64,000 nucleotides of DNA from positions 1 through 64,000 of the forward strand of contig NZ_JAGDFV010000001.1 of assembly GCF_017497985.1 (NCBI RefSeq), in the 5' to 3' direction. The stretch is from Meiothermus sp. CFH 77666 (GTDB lineage Bacteria; Deinococcota; Deinococci; Deinococcales; Thermaceae). Below the pieces are notes generated by a model that searched no databases, was not told the DNA's origin, and saw only the letters and a list, made by a program, of their open reading frames with translations. Both the position numbers and the translations under genes were made by a program. This document shows, in pieces, positions 1-8,375 of the stretch (positions are counted from its first letter, which is position 1; every line of letters starts with the position of its first letter).

Positions 1-565
1 TGCCCACACCAAGACCCAGACGGCTGCGGCGGTGGGGGCACTACCTGCTCGCGCTCAGGGAGAACCAGGCGGTGTTGAAAGACTGGGGCGAGTTTGTGCT
101 GAGGTATCCCGCAGAGGAGGTTCACCGTTACCACGAGGTACGCAGCGGTGTGCTGTGGGTCTGGCAGGCCCGCCGAACCACCCAGTTGCCGCCGGAGGAG
201 GAAGTGTCCTTCCCCGGACTAAAGCAAATCGTGGCCATCCATCGCCACAAGATGCATAAACGTAGCGGTGCTGTTTCCCAGGAGACCGACCTCTACCTCA
301 CCAGTCTGTCGCCAGAGCAGGCTGATGCTGCTATCCTGGCCCGCCTCAGCCGGGGCCACTGGGCCATCGAGAACCGGCTGCACCACAAGCGGGATGTGGC
401 GCTTGGAGAGGATGCCTGTGGCTCTGGCTGCCCTGCGCAACCTGCTCCTGGGCTTCCTTCATCAAAAGGGCGCCCCTGTGTTGCGCAGCCTTCGTCGCTT
501 CGCCGTCAATCCTATGCCCCTGTATCGGTGGTTATCGGGGTAGGGGTGTATATGATAAGAGCCTG
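1..565 (+). pseudogene. ISAs1-family transposase remnant with right IS end (5' part outside window)
   Basis: The frame from base 3 reads GHYLLALRENQ, then a long stretch to HWAIENRLHH and GED near base 413. HW-IEN-LH is the block carrying the last acidic residue of the DDE triad in ISAs1 transposases. The reading frame then changes: PVALAALRNLLLGFLHQ and the rest of the C-terminus lie in another frame, ending at a TAG at 541-543, so a small frameshifting deletion lies near base 415. About 20 bases after the stop, 551-565 read TATGATAAGAGCCTG, which I take as the right inverted end because it matches the family A repeat ends. The gene cannot give a functional product. Confidence 0.8.
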
Positions 566-582
566 TGCCAGCAGAATACCTC

Positions 583-747
583 CAGGCTTTTATCGTTTTC
601 CCCTTTCCCTCTCCCCTTGCGGGAGAGGGTGGCGACAGCGCCGGCAAGTTTGGCGCTCCTTTTGCCCAATAAAACAATTCTGGCGGTCACCGCTGTCGCC
701 GGGTGAGGGGTTGAAACGACGATGCTCAGGCAAATGATAAGAGCCTG
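583..747 (+). mobile_element. Family A miniature element, copy 1 (intact ends, target duplication)
   Basis: About 165 bp. The left end CAGGCTTTTATCGTTT and the inverted right end CAGGCTCTTATCATTT agree at 14 of 16 positions. Internally it has GGCGACAGCG and CGCTGTCGCC arms and a C-rich hairpin. It is flanked by AGAATACCTC (573-582) and AGAATATCTC (748-757), a 10-bp direct repeat with one mismatch, as expected for a target duplication. It has no coding capacity. The ends match the end of the neighbouring ISAs1-type remnant, so it is probably moved in trans by that transposase. Confidence 0.75.
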
Positions 748-837
748 AGAATATCTCTAGGATTGCACCCGCCTGAACCCAGAGTCTGATTGCCTCCATG
801 CTGCCTTTGATTATTCATGTCCACAAACTGCCTAATC

Positions 838-863
838 AAAAAAAGGGCGACCACTGGTCGCCC
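838..863 (-). terminator. Rho-independent terminator of sucCD
   Basis: On the minus strand an 8-bp perfect stem (845-852 with 856-863, three-base loop) is followed by seven U residues (838-844). It lies 19 bases past the sucD stop. Confidence 0.9.
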
Positions 864-881
864 CAATGGTTACGATGATGG

Positions 882-1754
882 CTAGCCTAACTTGGCCCGC
901 ACGTACTCCACAATCTCGTCAATGGTCTCGGCTACCGGTACGTCGGCATCGGCAAAAGCGGCCAGCTTGCTTTCGGGGGTGCCCACATTGCCCATGATAA
1001 TAGCTCCGGCATGACCCATTTTTTTGCCCTTGGGGGCGCTGCGCCCACCGATGAAACCCACCACCGGCTTCTTCATGTGTTCCTTGATGTACGCCGCAGC
1101 ATCTTCTTCGTCCGAGCCGCCAATCTCGCCGCAAAGCACCACAGCCTCGGTCTCGGGGTCGTTTTCAAACAGGGGCAGCAGGTCTTTGAAGGTGGTGCCG
1201 ATAATGGGGTCGCCGCCGATGCCGATGCAGGTTGAGATGCCGTAACCTGCATCTGAAAGGGCCTTGGCGGTTTCGTAGGTGACGGTACCGGAGCGCGAAA
1301 TGAGGCCCACACGACCCTTCTTGAACACGCTCGCAGGCATGATGCCCAGCTTGCATTCGCCGGGGGTTATGAGGCCCGGGCAGTTGCCGCCAATGAGTCG
1401 TACGTTGCCCAGCGCCTTGATTTCGGCCACGGCCTTTACCATATCCATGGTGGGAATGCCCTCGGTGATGAGTACCACCAGCGGAACCCCGGCGTGGGCG
1501 GCCTCGAGGGCCGCGTCGGCAGCTGCCGGGGCCGGTACAAAGATGATCGAGGCATCCACGTGGTGATGAGTGGTGGCCTCCTTTACCGTGTCGTAAACCG
1601 GCACCCCGAGAACGCTCTGGCCGCCCTTACCAGGGGTCACACCGGCTACTACCTGGGTGCCAGCCTTAATCATGGCCTCGGCGTGGAAAGTCCCTTCCCG
1701 TCCAGTAATGCCCTGTACGATGACCTTTGTGTTTTTGTTGACTAGGATGCTCAC
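882..1754 (-). CDS. sucD: Succinyl-CoA ligase (ADP/GDP-forming), alpha subunit
   Basis: 290 aa, the usual length. It interconverts succinyl-CoA and succinate with substrate-level phosphorylation in the TCA cycle, as a complex with SucC. The N-terminal CoA-binding Rossmann domain shows [12 protein letters not shown]. The phosphohistidine segment GHAGAI lies near residue 245. It starts with GTG; GTGA overlaps the sucC stop by four bases, so the two are translationally coupled. A terminator follows directly, so the transcription unit is sucC-sucD. Confidence 0.96.
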   Translation of the reverse strand: MSILVNKNTKVIVQGITGREGTFHAEAMIKAGTQVVAGVTPGKGGQSVLGVPVYDTVKEATTHHHVDASIIFVPAPAAADAALEAAHAGVPLVVLITEGIPTMDMVKAVAEIKALGNVRLIGGNCPGLITPGECKLGIMPASVFKKGRVGLISRSGTVTYETAKALSDAGYGISTCIGIGGDPIIGTTFKDLLPLFENDPETEAVVLCGEIGGSDEEDAAAYIKEHMKKPVVGFIGGRSAPKGKKMGHAGAIIMGNVGTPESKLAAFADADVPVAETIDEIVEYVRAKLG

Positions 1755-2887
1755 TGGGCACCTCCGGTCATGGAGATGATGGCTTTGGCGGCTTCTACCG
1801 AGGTGGGGTACATATAAACCGGGCGGCCTTTCAGAAGCTCTTTGGCCTCTTCTTCGGCGGTGCCCGCCACCCGCATGGCCACCGGCTTGTTCAGGATGCC
1901 CTCGTCCATGGCCCGGATGACACCCTTGGCCACTTCGTCGGCCCGGGTGATGCCGCCGAAAATGTTGATGAAAACCCCTTTCACATCGGGGTCTTTAAGC
2001 ACCACCTTGAGGGCGTTGTAGACCACATCGGCCTTGGCCCCACCCCCGATATCCAGGAAGTTGGCCGCCTTGCCCCCGGTGCGCTGCACCAGGTCGAGGG
2101 TGTACATTACCAGCCCGGCTCCGTTGCCAATTACCCCCACGTTGCCGTCGAGCTTGACGTAGCTGAAGCCGTAGTTGGAAGCCTCGACCTCGAGGGGGTG
2201 CTCGGCTTCAAACTCGCGCAGGGGCATCAGGTCGGGGTGGCGGTACAGGGCGTTGTCGTCCAGCACAATTTTGGCATCGGCAGCTACCACCTCGCCAGTA
2301 TCGGTGATGACCAGCGGGTTTATTTCGGCGGTGGAGGCATCAATGCCCACATAGGCCTGATACAGTTTGACCAGCACATCGGCCAGCTTGTTGAGGTTGC
2401 CCTCCATGCCCGCCCGCTTGACCAGCTCGCGGGCCTCGAAGGGGCGCAGGCCCGTATGGGGGTCAATGGGGTACTTGATCAGGGCGTAGGGCTTGGTGGC
2501 GGCCACCTCCTCGATGTCCATGCCCCCTTCTTTGGAGAGCATTAACACCACCCGCTGGGTGACCCGATCCAGAATCATGCCGGCGTAGTATTCCCTGGCA
2601 ATGTTCACGCCTTTGGCCACCAGCACCTTCTTGGTGATGAAGCCCTTGATGTTGAGGCCCAGAATCTGAGCGGCTTTTTCGCGGGCCTCCTCGGGGCTTC
2701 GGGCCAGCTTGACTCCACCCGCCTTGCCTCGCCCGCCGGTGTGAACCTGGGCTTTGATCACGACCAGGTCACCGTACTCGGTAGCGATTTGCTTAGCTTC
2801 TTCGGCAGTAAATGCCACCTTGCCGGGGGGAACCGGGATGCCATACTTGGCGAGGATGTCTTTGGCCTGATATTCGTGTAGATTCAC
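1751..2887 (-). CDS. sucC: Succinyl-CoA ligase, beta subunit
   Basis: 378 aa with the typical start [20 protein letters not shown]. It is the ATP-grasp subunit that binds nucleotide and succinate and pairs with SucD. Seen in the sequence: the ATP-grasp [15 protein letters not shown] segment near residue 45, the GGGAKADVV loop, and [14 protein letters not shown] in the C-terminal CoA-ligase fold. It is first in the sucCD unit, with a TATAAT box 75 bases upstream, and citrate synthase lies at the other end of the window. Full length and undamaged. Confidence 0.96.
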   Translation of the reverse strand: MNLHEYQAKDILAKYGIPVPPGKVAFTAEEAKQIATEYGDLVVIKAQVHTGGRGKAGGVKLARSPEEAREKAAQILGLNIKGFITKKVLVAKGVNIAREYYAGMILDRVTQRVVLMLSKEGGMDIEEVAATKPYALIKYPIDPHTGLRPFEARELVKRAGMEGNLNKLADVLVKLYQAYVGIDASTAEINPLVITDTGEVVAADAKIVLDDNALYRHPDLMPLREFEAEHPLEVEASNYGFSYVKLDGNVGVIGNGAGLVMYTLDLVQRTGGKAANFLDIGGGAKADVVYNALKVVLKDPDVKGVFINIFGGITRADEVAKGVIRAMDEGILNKPVAMRVAGTAEEEAKELLKGRPVYMYPTSVEAAKAIISMTGGAQ

Positions 2888-2961
2888 GCGTGCCTCCGTG
2901 GGTGAGCCTGCAAGGCTCGGTTTAGGGGTTGCTTTTTGAACACCCCACTTTGCCGCAGGCC

Positions 2962-2990
2962 ATTATAAGTTCTTTCTGAAGGGGCTGTAA
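2962..2990 (-). promoter_or_regulatory. Probable sucCD promoter
   Basis: On the minus strand TATAAT (2962-2967) is preceded, after 17 bases, by TTACAG (2985-2990), a weak -35. It lies 75 bases before the sucC ATG. The -10 match is perfect; the -35 assignment is tentative. Confidence 0.5.
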
Positions 2991-3174
2991 TGCCACCGCG
3001 CATTAGAATGGGGTTGTAGTTCTCGTGCTGGCAGGGAGTGATTTTCTCGGGATGGCCATACTTGTTGTTTCTGTAACAAAATTACCTAAGAATCGAATTG
3101 TTTCCGGTTCGTGATTGCAAACCTTCACAAAAGTGCAATAACTACACCAGCTTCTTGCAGCTGGTTTGCTTTGT

Positions 3175-3292
3175 CAGGCTCTTATCATTTACCTGGGTAT
3201 GGTTGTTTCAACCCCTCACCCGTCGACAGCGGTTAGCGCCAGAATAGTTTTATTTGGCAAAAGGAGCGCCAAACTTGCCGGCACTGTCGCCA
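3175..3292 (-). mobile_element. Family A miniature element, copy 2 (truncated)
   Basis: CAGGCTCTTATCATTT at 3175 is the right end of family A in inverse orientation. It runs through AACCCCTCACCC and CGACAGCGG to the internal ACTGTCGCC arm at 3292. The C-rich hairpin and the other terminus are missing. The rest of the 2888-3449 gap holds the sucC promoter and no convincing gene. Confidence 0.6.
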
Positions 3293-3449
3293 TGATCCAA
3301 AGCCAGGTCTTGCGCCGCGCAACTGCAAGCCCCTCATACGTATTACAACGGAAGCAAGATTGTACCTTTCTATCGTGGGTGCACTAAGTTGGTTATACGC
3401 CTAGAGTTGGTATTACAAAAGCATAGCCGGACTGGTAAGCGGAGTCGTG

Positions 3450-4517
3450 TCATCGATCAGCTTTGGAGGCTGGTCGGTCGGCTTCTTCGGTCTGGAGCCT
3501 TCCAAAGAGCAAACGGCCAACCTGGGTTTGAATGGACTGGGTGATGACCACGCTTACTTCCTTGCCTTTGAAAGAGATGGCGTCGTCTACCACCACCATG
3601 GTGCCGTCCTCGAGGTAGCCCACCCCCTGGCCGGGCTCTTTGCCCTCCTTGACGATGGTAATGCTCAGGGTATCACCCTGCTGAAGCGGGGCCCGCAGGG
3701 CCGAGGCCAGCGCTTGTACCGAGAGGGTCTTGACCCCATAGATGCGGGAAAGTTGGGCCAGGGCGTGGTCGTTGGTGACCAATGCCGCGCCCAGTTTTTT
3801 GGCCTCGGCCAGAATCTGGTCGTCTACCGGGTCGTCGGACTCATCGCCATCGAGTACCTCGAGGCCCACGCTCAACTTAAGGCGCTCGAGGGTGTCGAGC
3901 CCCCGGCGGCCCTTGGCCCTTTTCTGGGCATCCGGGGCGTCGGCAAACTGTTGCAGCTCGCGCAACACCTGCCGGGGCACAAACAAAGGGCCTTCCAGAA
4001 AGCCCATCTCGGCCACATCCCCGATGCGGCCATCAATCAGCACCGAGGTATCGAGTACCTTGCCACCCCGGGTTTTGGGTATATGGGCAGGCGGACGGGC
4101 CAGCCGGAAGTAATCGCGGTTGGCGATGGCAAAAGCTGAAAGCGAGCTGACCAGTACGGCAGCAATGATGAGCGAGTGAATGGCGGAAAAGCCCGGAATC
4201 TGGTTGAGCAGGTTGGTGAGCAGTACGGCCAGCAGGAGACCCAGGCCAGAGGCTGCCGTGATGGCGACCGGAATTTCAGGCGGCAGGCGCTTAAGCCAGG
4301 CCTGAGCACTTTCCCAGCGGCGCTCCAGCCAGAAGGTTAGCCGAGGTACCAGCAAAAAGCCCACCAGCAGGCCTACCACACCCAGGTACAGCCGGTTGAG
4401 GCTGGTCAGGCTGCCCAGGGGGCTGATGCTAATCATATTGCTGACCTCGAGCCACACCCCTACTCGGTAGCCCATGTAGGCAAAAAACGCATACAAAACC
4501 CAGCGCATCGCGTTCAT
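3450..4517 (-). CDS. PIN-TRAM domain membrane protein (YacL-like putative RNase)
   Basis: 355 aa. The N-terminal 135 residues contain about four hydrophobic segments. A PIN nuclease domain starts with [11 protein letters not shown] near residue 154, whose aspartates would bind metal, with later acidic residues in the [10 protein letters not shown] region. The C-terminal 70 residues look like a TRAM RNA-binding domain ([16 protein letters not shown]). Bacillus YacL has the same architecture and is also linked to radA. The ATG overlaps the radA stop by four bases (ATGA), so it is the second gene of a coupled pair. The RNA substrate cannot be read from the sequence. Confidence 0.88.
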   Translation of the reverse strand: MNAMRWVLYAFFAYMGYRVGVWLEVSNMISISPLGSLTSLNRLYLGVVGLLVGFLLVPRLTFWLERRWESAQAWLKRLPPEIPVAITAASGLGLLLAVLLTNLLNQIPGFSAIHSLIIAAVLVSSLSAFAIANRDYFRLARPPAHIPKTRGGKVLDTSVLIDGRIGDVAEMGFLEGPLFVPRQVLRELQQFADAPDAQKRAKGRRGLDTLERLKLSVGLEVLDGDESDDPVDDQILAEAKKLGAALVTNDHALAQLSRIYGVKTLSVQALASALRAPLQQGDTLSITIVKEGKEPGQGVGYLEDGTMVVVDDAISFKGKEVSVVITQSIQTQVGRLLFGRLQTEEADRPASKADR

Positions 4518-5830
4518 AAAAACTTGCTCACGGCTGCTTCCAGACTCTTGAACTGGGGGGGGTGTACCAGGTGCTTGAAGCCTGCCCGCTGCCCTTCGCG
4601 CAGGCGGCGCTCGAGGCCCTCCACGCTGCGCAGCTCCCCGGCCAGCCCCACCTCTCCCACCACGGCGACCTCTTCGGGCAGGGGACGGCCTACCACAGCA
4701 GAATACACCGCCAGCCCCACCGCCAAGTCCAACCCCGGATCGAAGACCCGCAGCCCCCCCGCCAGATTGACGTATATATCGAGGTTGCCCAGGGGCAGGT
4801 TGAGCCTTCGCTCCAATACCGCCAGCACCACGTCCACCCGGCGGCTGTCCAGCCCTTGCGAAACCCTGCGTGGAGCCGGGAAGGGTGTTCGGGCGGCCAG
4901 CGCCTGTACCTCCAGGGCCAGCGCCCGCTCGCCCGATAGACTGAGGGCCACCACCGACCCCGGCGCGCCCACCGGACGCTCGGCCAGAAAGGCTGCCGAG
5001 GGGTTGGCGACCTCCTCCAGGCCCTCGTGAACCATACTGAAAACACCCATCTCGCCCACCGGGCCAAAGCGGTTTTTGGTGGAGCGCAAGACCCGGAAGT
5101 TGCCAGCCGTCTCCAGATACAGGGTGGCGTCCACCACGTGCTCAATCACCTTGGGCCCGGCTACGATGCCTTCCTTGGTGACATGCCCCACCAGCACGGT
5201 GGTCACCTGGTGGTGTTTGGCAAAGCGGGTCAGGGCAGCGGTGGCGTCGCGCACGGCCACCAGCGAACCTGGTGAGGCGGTGGTCTCGAGGGTCTGGATG
5301 GAGTCCACCACCAGGAAATCGGGCGGACTGGCCTCGAGGGTGGTCAATACCGTGTCCAGCTCGGTTTCCCGCAGGAGCTCGAGTTCCCCCGAGACCCCCA
5401 GGCGTTCGGCCCGCAAACGAATCTGCCCTGGCGATTCCTCACCCGCCAGATAAACCACCCGCTTGCCCATCTCCAGCATTTTTTGGGCTACCTGTAACAA
5501 TAGGGTGCTCTTGCCCACGCCGGGTTCACCGCCCAAGAGGAGCACCTCACCGGGCACAAAACCACCCCCCAATACCCGGTCAAGCTCGCCCATCTGGCTC
5601 GAGAAGCGAGCCTCGCCGCTCTCCGCAACCTCGCCCAGACGGATCAGGGCAGCCGGATTGGAAGCAGGATGTGGTCGCAACTGTGCTCCTTTGCCCGCCG
5701 CTGCTGCCCTGAACACCGGTGTTTCTTCCTTGAAACTGTCCCAGGCTCCACAGTTGGGGCAGCGACCCAGCTCCCTAACCGATTTGTAGCCGCACTCGAT
5801 ACAGCGATATTGAATGGTAGCCTTTGCCAT
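4514..5830 (-). CDS. radA: DNA repair protein RadA
   Basis: 438 aa. A RecA-like ATPase that promotes branch migration in recombinational repair. Domains in order: zinc finger C10-x2-C13 and C24-x2-C27; Walker [10 protein letters not shown] near residues 101-109; the RadA-specific KNRFG motif; and a C-terminal Lon-protease-like domain without an active site ([20 protein letters not shown]). The ATG has a promoter 9 bases upstream and no Shine-Dalgarno. It is followed by the PIN-TRAM gene with a four-base overlap. Confidence 0.96.
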   Translation of the reverse strand: MAKATIQYRCIECGYKSVRELGRCPNCGAWDSFKEETPVFRAAAAGKGAQLRPHPASNPAALIRLGEVAESGEARFSSQMGELDRVLGGGFVPGEVLLLGGEPGVGKSTLLLQVAQKMLEMGKRVVYLAGEESPGQIRLRAERLGVSGELELLRETELDTVLTTLEASPPDFLVVDSIQTLETTASPGSLVAVRDATAALTRFAKHHQVTTVLVGHVTKEGIVAGPKVIEHVVDATLYLETAGNFRVLRSTKNRFGPVGEMGVFSMVHEGLEEVANPSAAFLAERPVGAPGSVVALSLSGERALALEVQALAARTPFPAPRRVSQGLDSRRVDVVLAVLERRLNLPLGNLDIYVNLAGGLRVFDPGLDLAVGLAVYSAVVGRPLPEEVAVVGEVGLAGELRSVEGLERRLREGQRAGFKHLVHPPQFKSLEAAVSKFL

Positions 5831-5839
5831 CTAACAGCA

Positions 5840-5867
5840 AGTGTAGCCTGTAAGCGGCTCTAATCAA
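5840..5867 (-). promoter_or_regulatory. radA promoter
   Basis: On the minus strand TTGATT (5862-5867), 16 bases, TACACT (5840-5845), then 9 bases to the radA ATG, giving a very short leader. The left target-duplication copy of family A element 3 (5862-5871) coincides with the -35 box, so the insertion lies right against the promoter. Confidence 0.6.
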
Positions 5868-5871
5868 AGGC

Positions 5872-6033
5872 CAGCTTTTATTGTTTTCCCCTTTCCCTCT
5901 CCCGCCAGGGGAGAGGGTGGCGACAGCGCTGGCTAGTTTGGCACCCCTTTGGCCAAATAAAGCAATTCTGGCGGTAACCGCTGTCGCCGGGTGAGGGGTT
6001 GAAGGACGATACCCAGGCAAATGATATGAGCCT
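5872..6033 (+). mobile_element. Family A miniature element, copy 3 (target duplication)
   Basis: About 162 bp, from CAGCTTTTATTGTTTTCCCC to GCAAATGATATGAGCCT. It shares the internal GGTGGCGACAGCG and CCGCTGTCGCCGGGTGAGG blocks with copy 1. The flanks AATCAAAGGC (5862-5871) and AATCATAGGC (6034-6043) match at 9 of 10 positions, an independent second case of a 10-bp target duplication. It has no coding capacity. Confidence 0.72.
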
Positions 6034-6093
6034 AATCATAGGCTTTGTTGCACGTTCTAACGGGCGCTGGGGTGTAGTGAAAAACCGATTGAC

Positions 6094-6349
6094 ATGCGCT
6101 CAATTTGCCTGAAATTTTGAGCTCTTTGGCACCCGGAGCCACCCCTACACCGCCGAGCTGCACGAAGACCTCGAGTGGCGGGGCTTGGAGCTTGTTGAGT
6201 ATGACGTGGAGGTGGATGTGGGGGCCCTCGAGCGGATGCTCGCCCTTACCCACGGCCAGCGCACCGTGCCCGTGCTGGTCGAGGGTGGGAAGGTCAAACA
6301 AATCGGCTGGCAGGGGCGTGGCTGCGTGGTGGGGCAGGGGCCGTCGTAG
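6094..6349 (+). pseudogene. Decayed glutaredoxin-like gene (Uxx-star-type family)
   Basis: From base 6113 one frame reads ELFGTRSHPYT, then EDLEWRGLELVEYDVE, then QRTVPVLVEGGKVKQIGW and QGRGC, a glutaredoxin-like fold with the cis-proline TVPVL. A stop at 6110-6112 blocks this frame upstream. A plausible ATG at 6094 lies in a neighbouring frame, so a one-base shift in the TTTT run near 6115-6118 would restore the gene. The active-site Cys before PYT is His here. From my knowledge of the family, C-terminal GC-x-x-stop is expected; here five extra codons follow CVV. Frameshift, lost Cys and run-on end together indicate a pseudogene. Confidence 0.6.
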
Positions 6350-6473
6350 AATACATTCGCGCCTTGCAACCCCGATCAATACAACAGGCATGTGGCCAGT
6401 GGAAAGTGACAAGTGGCAGGGGTCGTCTACAAGCCACGAGCAGCTAGCATATGGTCAGTAGCCAGTGGCATTT

Positions 6474-6747
6474 AGTACATCGTCGTAGAGATGTCCGTAC
6501 ACCTCCGGGTTTCCGGGAGGGATTGACATAGAGCCCCCTCCCTACCACGTAGGGAGGGTGGGGGAGGGTATTGGGTGAGGCCCCCAACCACCAGGTTACG
6601 CAAAGTCGCTGCTCAGCAACCCCACCTAACCTCCCCCACACGGTAGGGGAGGAACGAAAAGGTTTCTGCTACGGCTTTTGCAAGAGCGTACTGCATAGTT
6701 CGTGCCGCAATGGACACTTTGTACGGGTATTTATACGACTGTGCATT
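6474..6747 (+). mobile_element. Miniature element family B, copy 1
   Basis: 274 bp. The terminal 28 bases at each end form an imperfect inverted repeat matching at 20 of 28 positions without gaps, sharing GTCGTA and CCGTACA. A 10-bp hairpin (CCCTCCCTAC with GTAGGGAGGG) lies inside. Copy 2 at 60055-60329 is in the same orientation and differs at only about four positions. The right end touches the cysteine synthase stop codon at 6747-6749. No ORF is conserved between the copies. Confidence 0.75.
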
Positions 6748-7667
6748 CAGCCTTCCAACTCGGCAAAAAGGGGCGTCGAGAGATACTTCATTCCCGAGTC
6801 GCAGGCAATGGTTAGCACCCGCTTGCCAGGCCCCAGTTCGCGGGCTACTTGCAGGGCGGCCCAGATCATGCCACAGGCGCTCATCCCCACAAAAAGCCCT
6901 TCCTCACGGGCCAGCGGCTTGGCTAGCGGGAAGGCATCCTCTTCCAGAACCTGGATTACCCGATCCAGCATCTTCACGTCCAGGTTGGGCGGGATGAAGC
7001 CGGGCCCCATGCCCTGGAACTGGTGCGAGCCCATCTGGCCGCCCGAAAGCACGTTGCTGCGGCGCGGTTCGCAGGCGATGATCTGTATATTGGGCAGGCG
7101 TTCGCGCAGATACTTGCCTACCCCCATAATCGTTCCGCCAGTGCCCGAGCCGTACACAAAGGCATCCAGTCGGCCCTCCATCTGCTGGAAAATCTCGGGG
7201 CCGGTGGTTTCGTAGTGGGCCCTGGGGTTGGCGGGGTTATCGAACTGGTTGGGCATGAAGGCCCCCCGCTCGGCCACAATGCGATGGGCTTCCTCAATCG
7301 CGGCCAGCATCCGGCGGCTGGGGTCGGTGAGTATTAGCTCGGCCCCGTAAGCCCTGAGGATGCGTTTGCGCTCCTCCGACATCTGGGCCGGCATGGTCAG
7401 GATCAGCTTGTAGCCCCGGCTGGCCGCTACCATGGCCAGGCCGATGCCGGTATTGCCGCTGGTGGGCTCCACAATCAGTTGCCCTGAACCGGGCTTCAGA
7501 ATGCCGCGCTCCTCGGCATCCTTGATCAGGTACCAGGCCGTGCGGTCTTTGATGGAGCCGCCGGGGTTGTCGCCCTCCAGCTTGACCCAGACCTCGGCCA
7601 TGCCCGGTTCTACTACGCGCTTGAGCCGAACCACAGGGGTCTTGCCAATGACGTCTTCCACAAACAT
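6747..7667 (-). CDS. PLP-dependent cysteine synthase (CysK/CysM type)
   Basis: 306 aa. It makes cysteine from an activated serine (O-acetyl- or O-phosphoserine) and sulfide or thiosulfate. The PLP lysine is in GGSIKDRTA, the substrate loop is EPTSGNTGIG, and the phosphate-binding loop is GSGTGGTIMG. I chose the ATG at 7667 (MFVEDVIGKTP) because family members start so and because a TATGCT box lies 7 bases upstream; an ATG four codons earlier would overlap that box. The stop codon abuts a family B element, so the native 3' flank has been displaced. CysK and CysM cannot be told apart here. Confidence 0.9.
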   Translation of the reverse strand: MFVEDVIGKTPVVRLKRVVEPGMAEVWVKLEGDNPGGSIKDRTAWYLIKDAEERGILKPGSGQLIVEPTSGNTGIGLAMVAASRGYKLILTMPAQMSEERKRILRAYGAELILTDPSRRMLAAIEEAHRIVAERGAFMPNQFDNPANPRAHYETTGPEIFQQMEGRLDAFVYGSGTGGTIMGVGKYLRERLPNIQIIACEPRRSNVLSGGQMGSHQFQGMGPGFIPPNLDVKMLDRVIQVLEEDAFPLAKPLAREEGLFVGMSACGMIWAALQVARELGPGKRVLTIACDSGMKYLSTPLFAELEG

Positions 7668-7674
7668 GGATATC

Positions 7675-7680
7675 AGCATA
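7675..7680 (-). promoter_or_regulatory. -10 box of a leaderless cysteine synthase transcript
   Basis: TATGCT on the minus strand, 7 bases before the ATG at 7667, with no Shine-Dalgarno. No good -35 is visible. Confidence 0.45.
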
Positions 7681-7796
7681 GGGCATGGACTCGGTTTCGT
7701 ATCTCGAACGGTTTACGATTATTTAATCTGGATGCTTTATACTCGACTGTCTCGCGGAAACGCAGGTATGGTTTCTGTGAATGGAGAGGAGTCTGT

Positions 7797-8267
7797 ATGA
7801 CCGCAAGCAAAGGCCAGGTTGTGACCATTCGCTACACGCTGCACGTGGAAGATGAGCTCGTTGACCAGGGGGAGCTGGATTATCTGCACGGACACCGCAA
7901 TATTGTGCAAGGGCTGGAAGAAGCGCTGGAAGGCAAGGCTGCTGGTGAACGGGTAGTGGTCTCGGTGGCTCCTGAAAAGGGCTATGGCCTCTACGACCCC
8001 GAAGGCGTGCAGGTCGTCGAGCGCGAGGCTTTCCCGGCGGATGCTGAGCTGGTGGAAGGGGCCATGTTTTATGCAGAGGATCCGCAAGGCAACCCCATGC
8101 CTTTCACGGTATTGAATGTGGACGGCAAAGAGGTGACCATAGACTTCAACCATGCCCTGGCGGGCGAGACCCTGAACTTCGACGTCACCCTGGTAGCCAT
8201 CCGGCCCGCAACACCGGAGGAACTCGAGCACGGCCATGCCCACGGGGTGCATGGGCATCACCACTAA
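7797..8267 (+). CDS. slyD: SlyD-type FKBP peptidyl-prolyl isomerase
   Basis: 156 aa. A cytosolic prolyl isomerase and folding chaperone. The FKBP half-domain (YTLHVEDELVDQGE, VAPEKGYGLYDPEGV) is interrupted by the insert-in-flap chaperone domain (residues about 70-125), followed by the returning FKBP strand. The tail HGHAHGVHGHHH is histidine-rich, as in SlyD proteins that bind nickel, so a metal-handling role is plausible. The Shine-Dalgarno GGAGAGGAG lies 5 bases before the ATG. A single-gene unit with a strong terminator. Confidence 0.93.
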   Translation: MTASKGQVVTIRYTLHVEDELVDQGELDYLHGHRNIVQGLEEALEGKAAGERVVVSVAPEKGYGLYDPEGVQVVEREAFPADAELVEGAMFYAEDPQGNPMPFTVLNVDGKEVTIDFNHALAGETLNFDVTLVAIRPATPEELEHGHAHGVHGHHH

Positions 8268-8286
8268 AAAAGGCAGGTAGCTCGCG

Positions 8287-8318
8287 GCAGGGGAGAGGGC
8301 TCCCCTGCTTTCGATTTT
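8287..8318 (+). terminator. Rho-independent terminator after slyD
   Basis: A 9-bp perfect stem (GCAGGGGAG with CTCCCCTGC), four-base loop, then TTTCGATTTT. Confidence 0.85.
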
Positions 8319-8363
8319 CTACCAGGTAGAGCCGTAGAGCCTCAACAATGGTGGAACGCCTGC

Positions 8364-8369
8364 TAGAAT
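8364..8369 (+). promoter_or_regulatory. -10 box of a leaderless R2lox transcript
   Basis: TAGAAT followed by 6 bases and the ATG at 8376. TCAACA 16 bases upstream may act as a weak -35. No Shine-Dalgarno. Confidence 0.5.
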
Positions 8370-8375
8370 CGAGAT

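Noticed and set aside
6110-6112. In-frame TGA as a selenocysteine codon in the glutaredoxin-like gene
   Set aside because: No SECIS-like hairpin directly after it, no in-frame ATG upstream, and the TGA is not at an active-site position. A frameshift explains it better.
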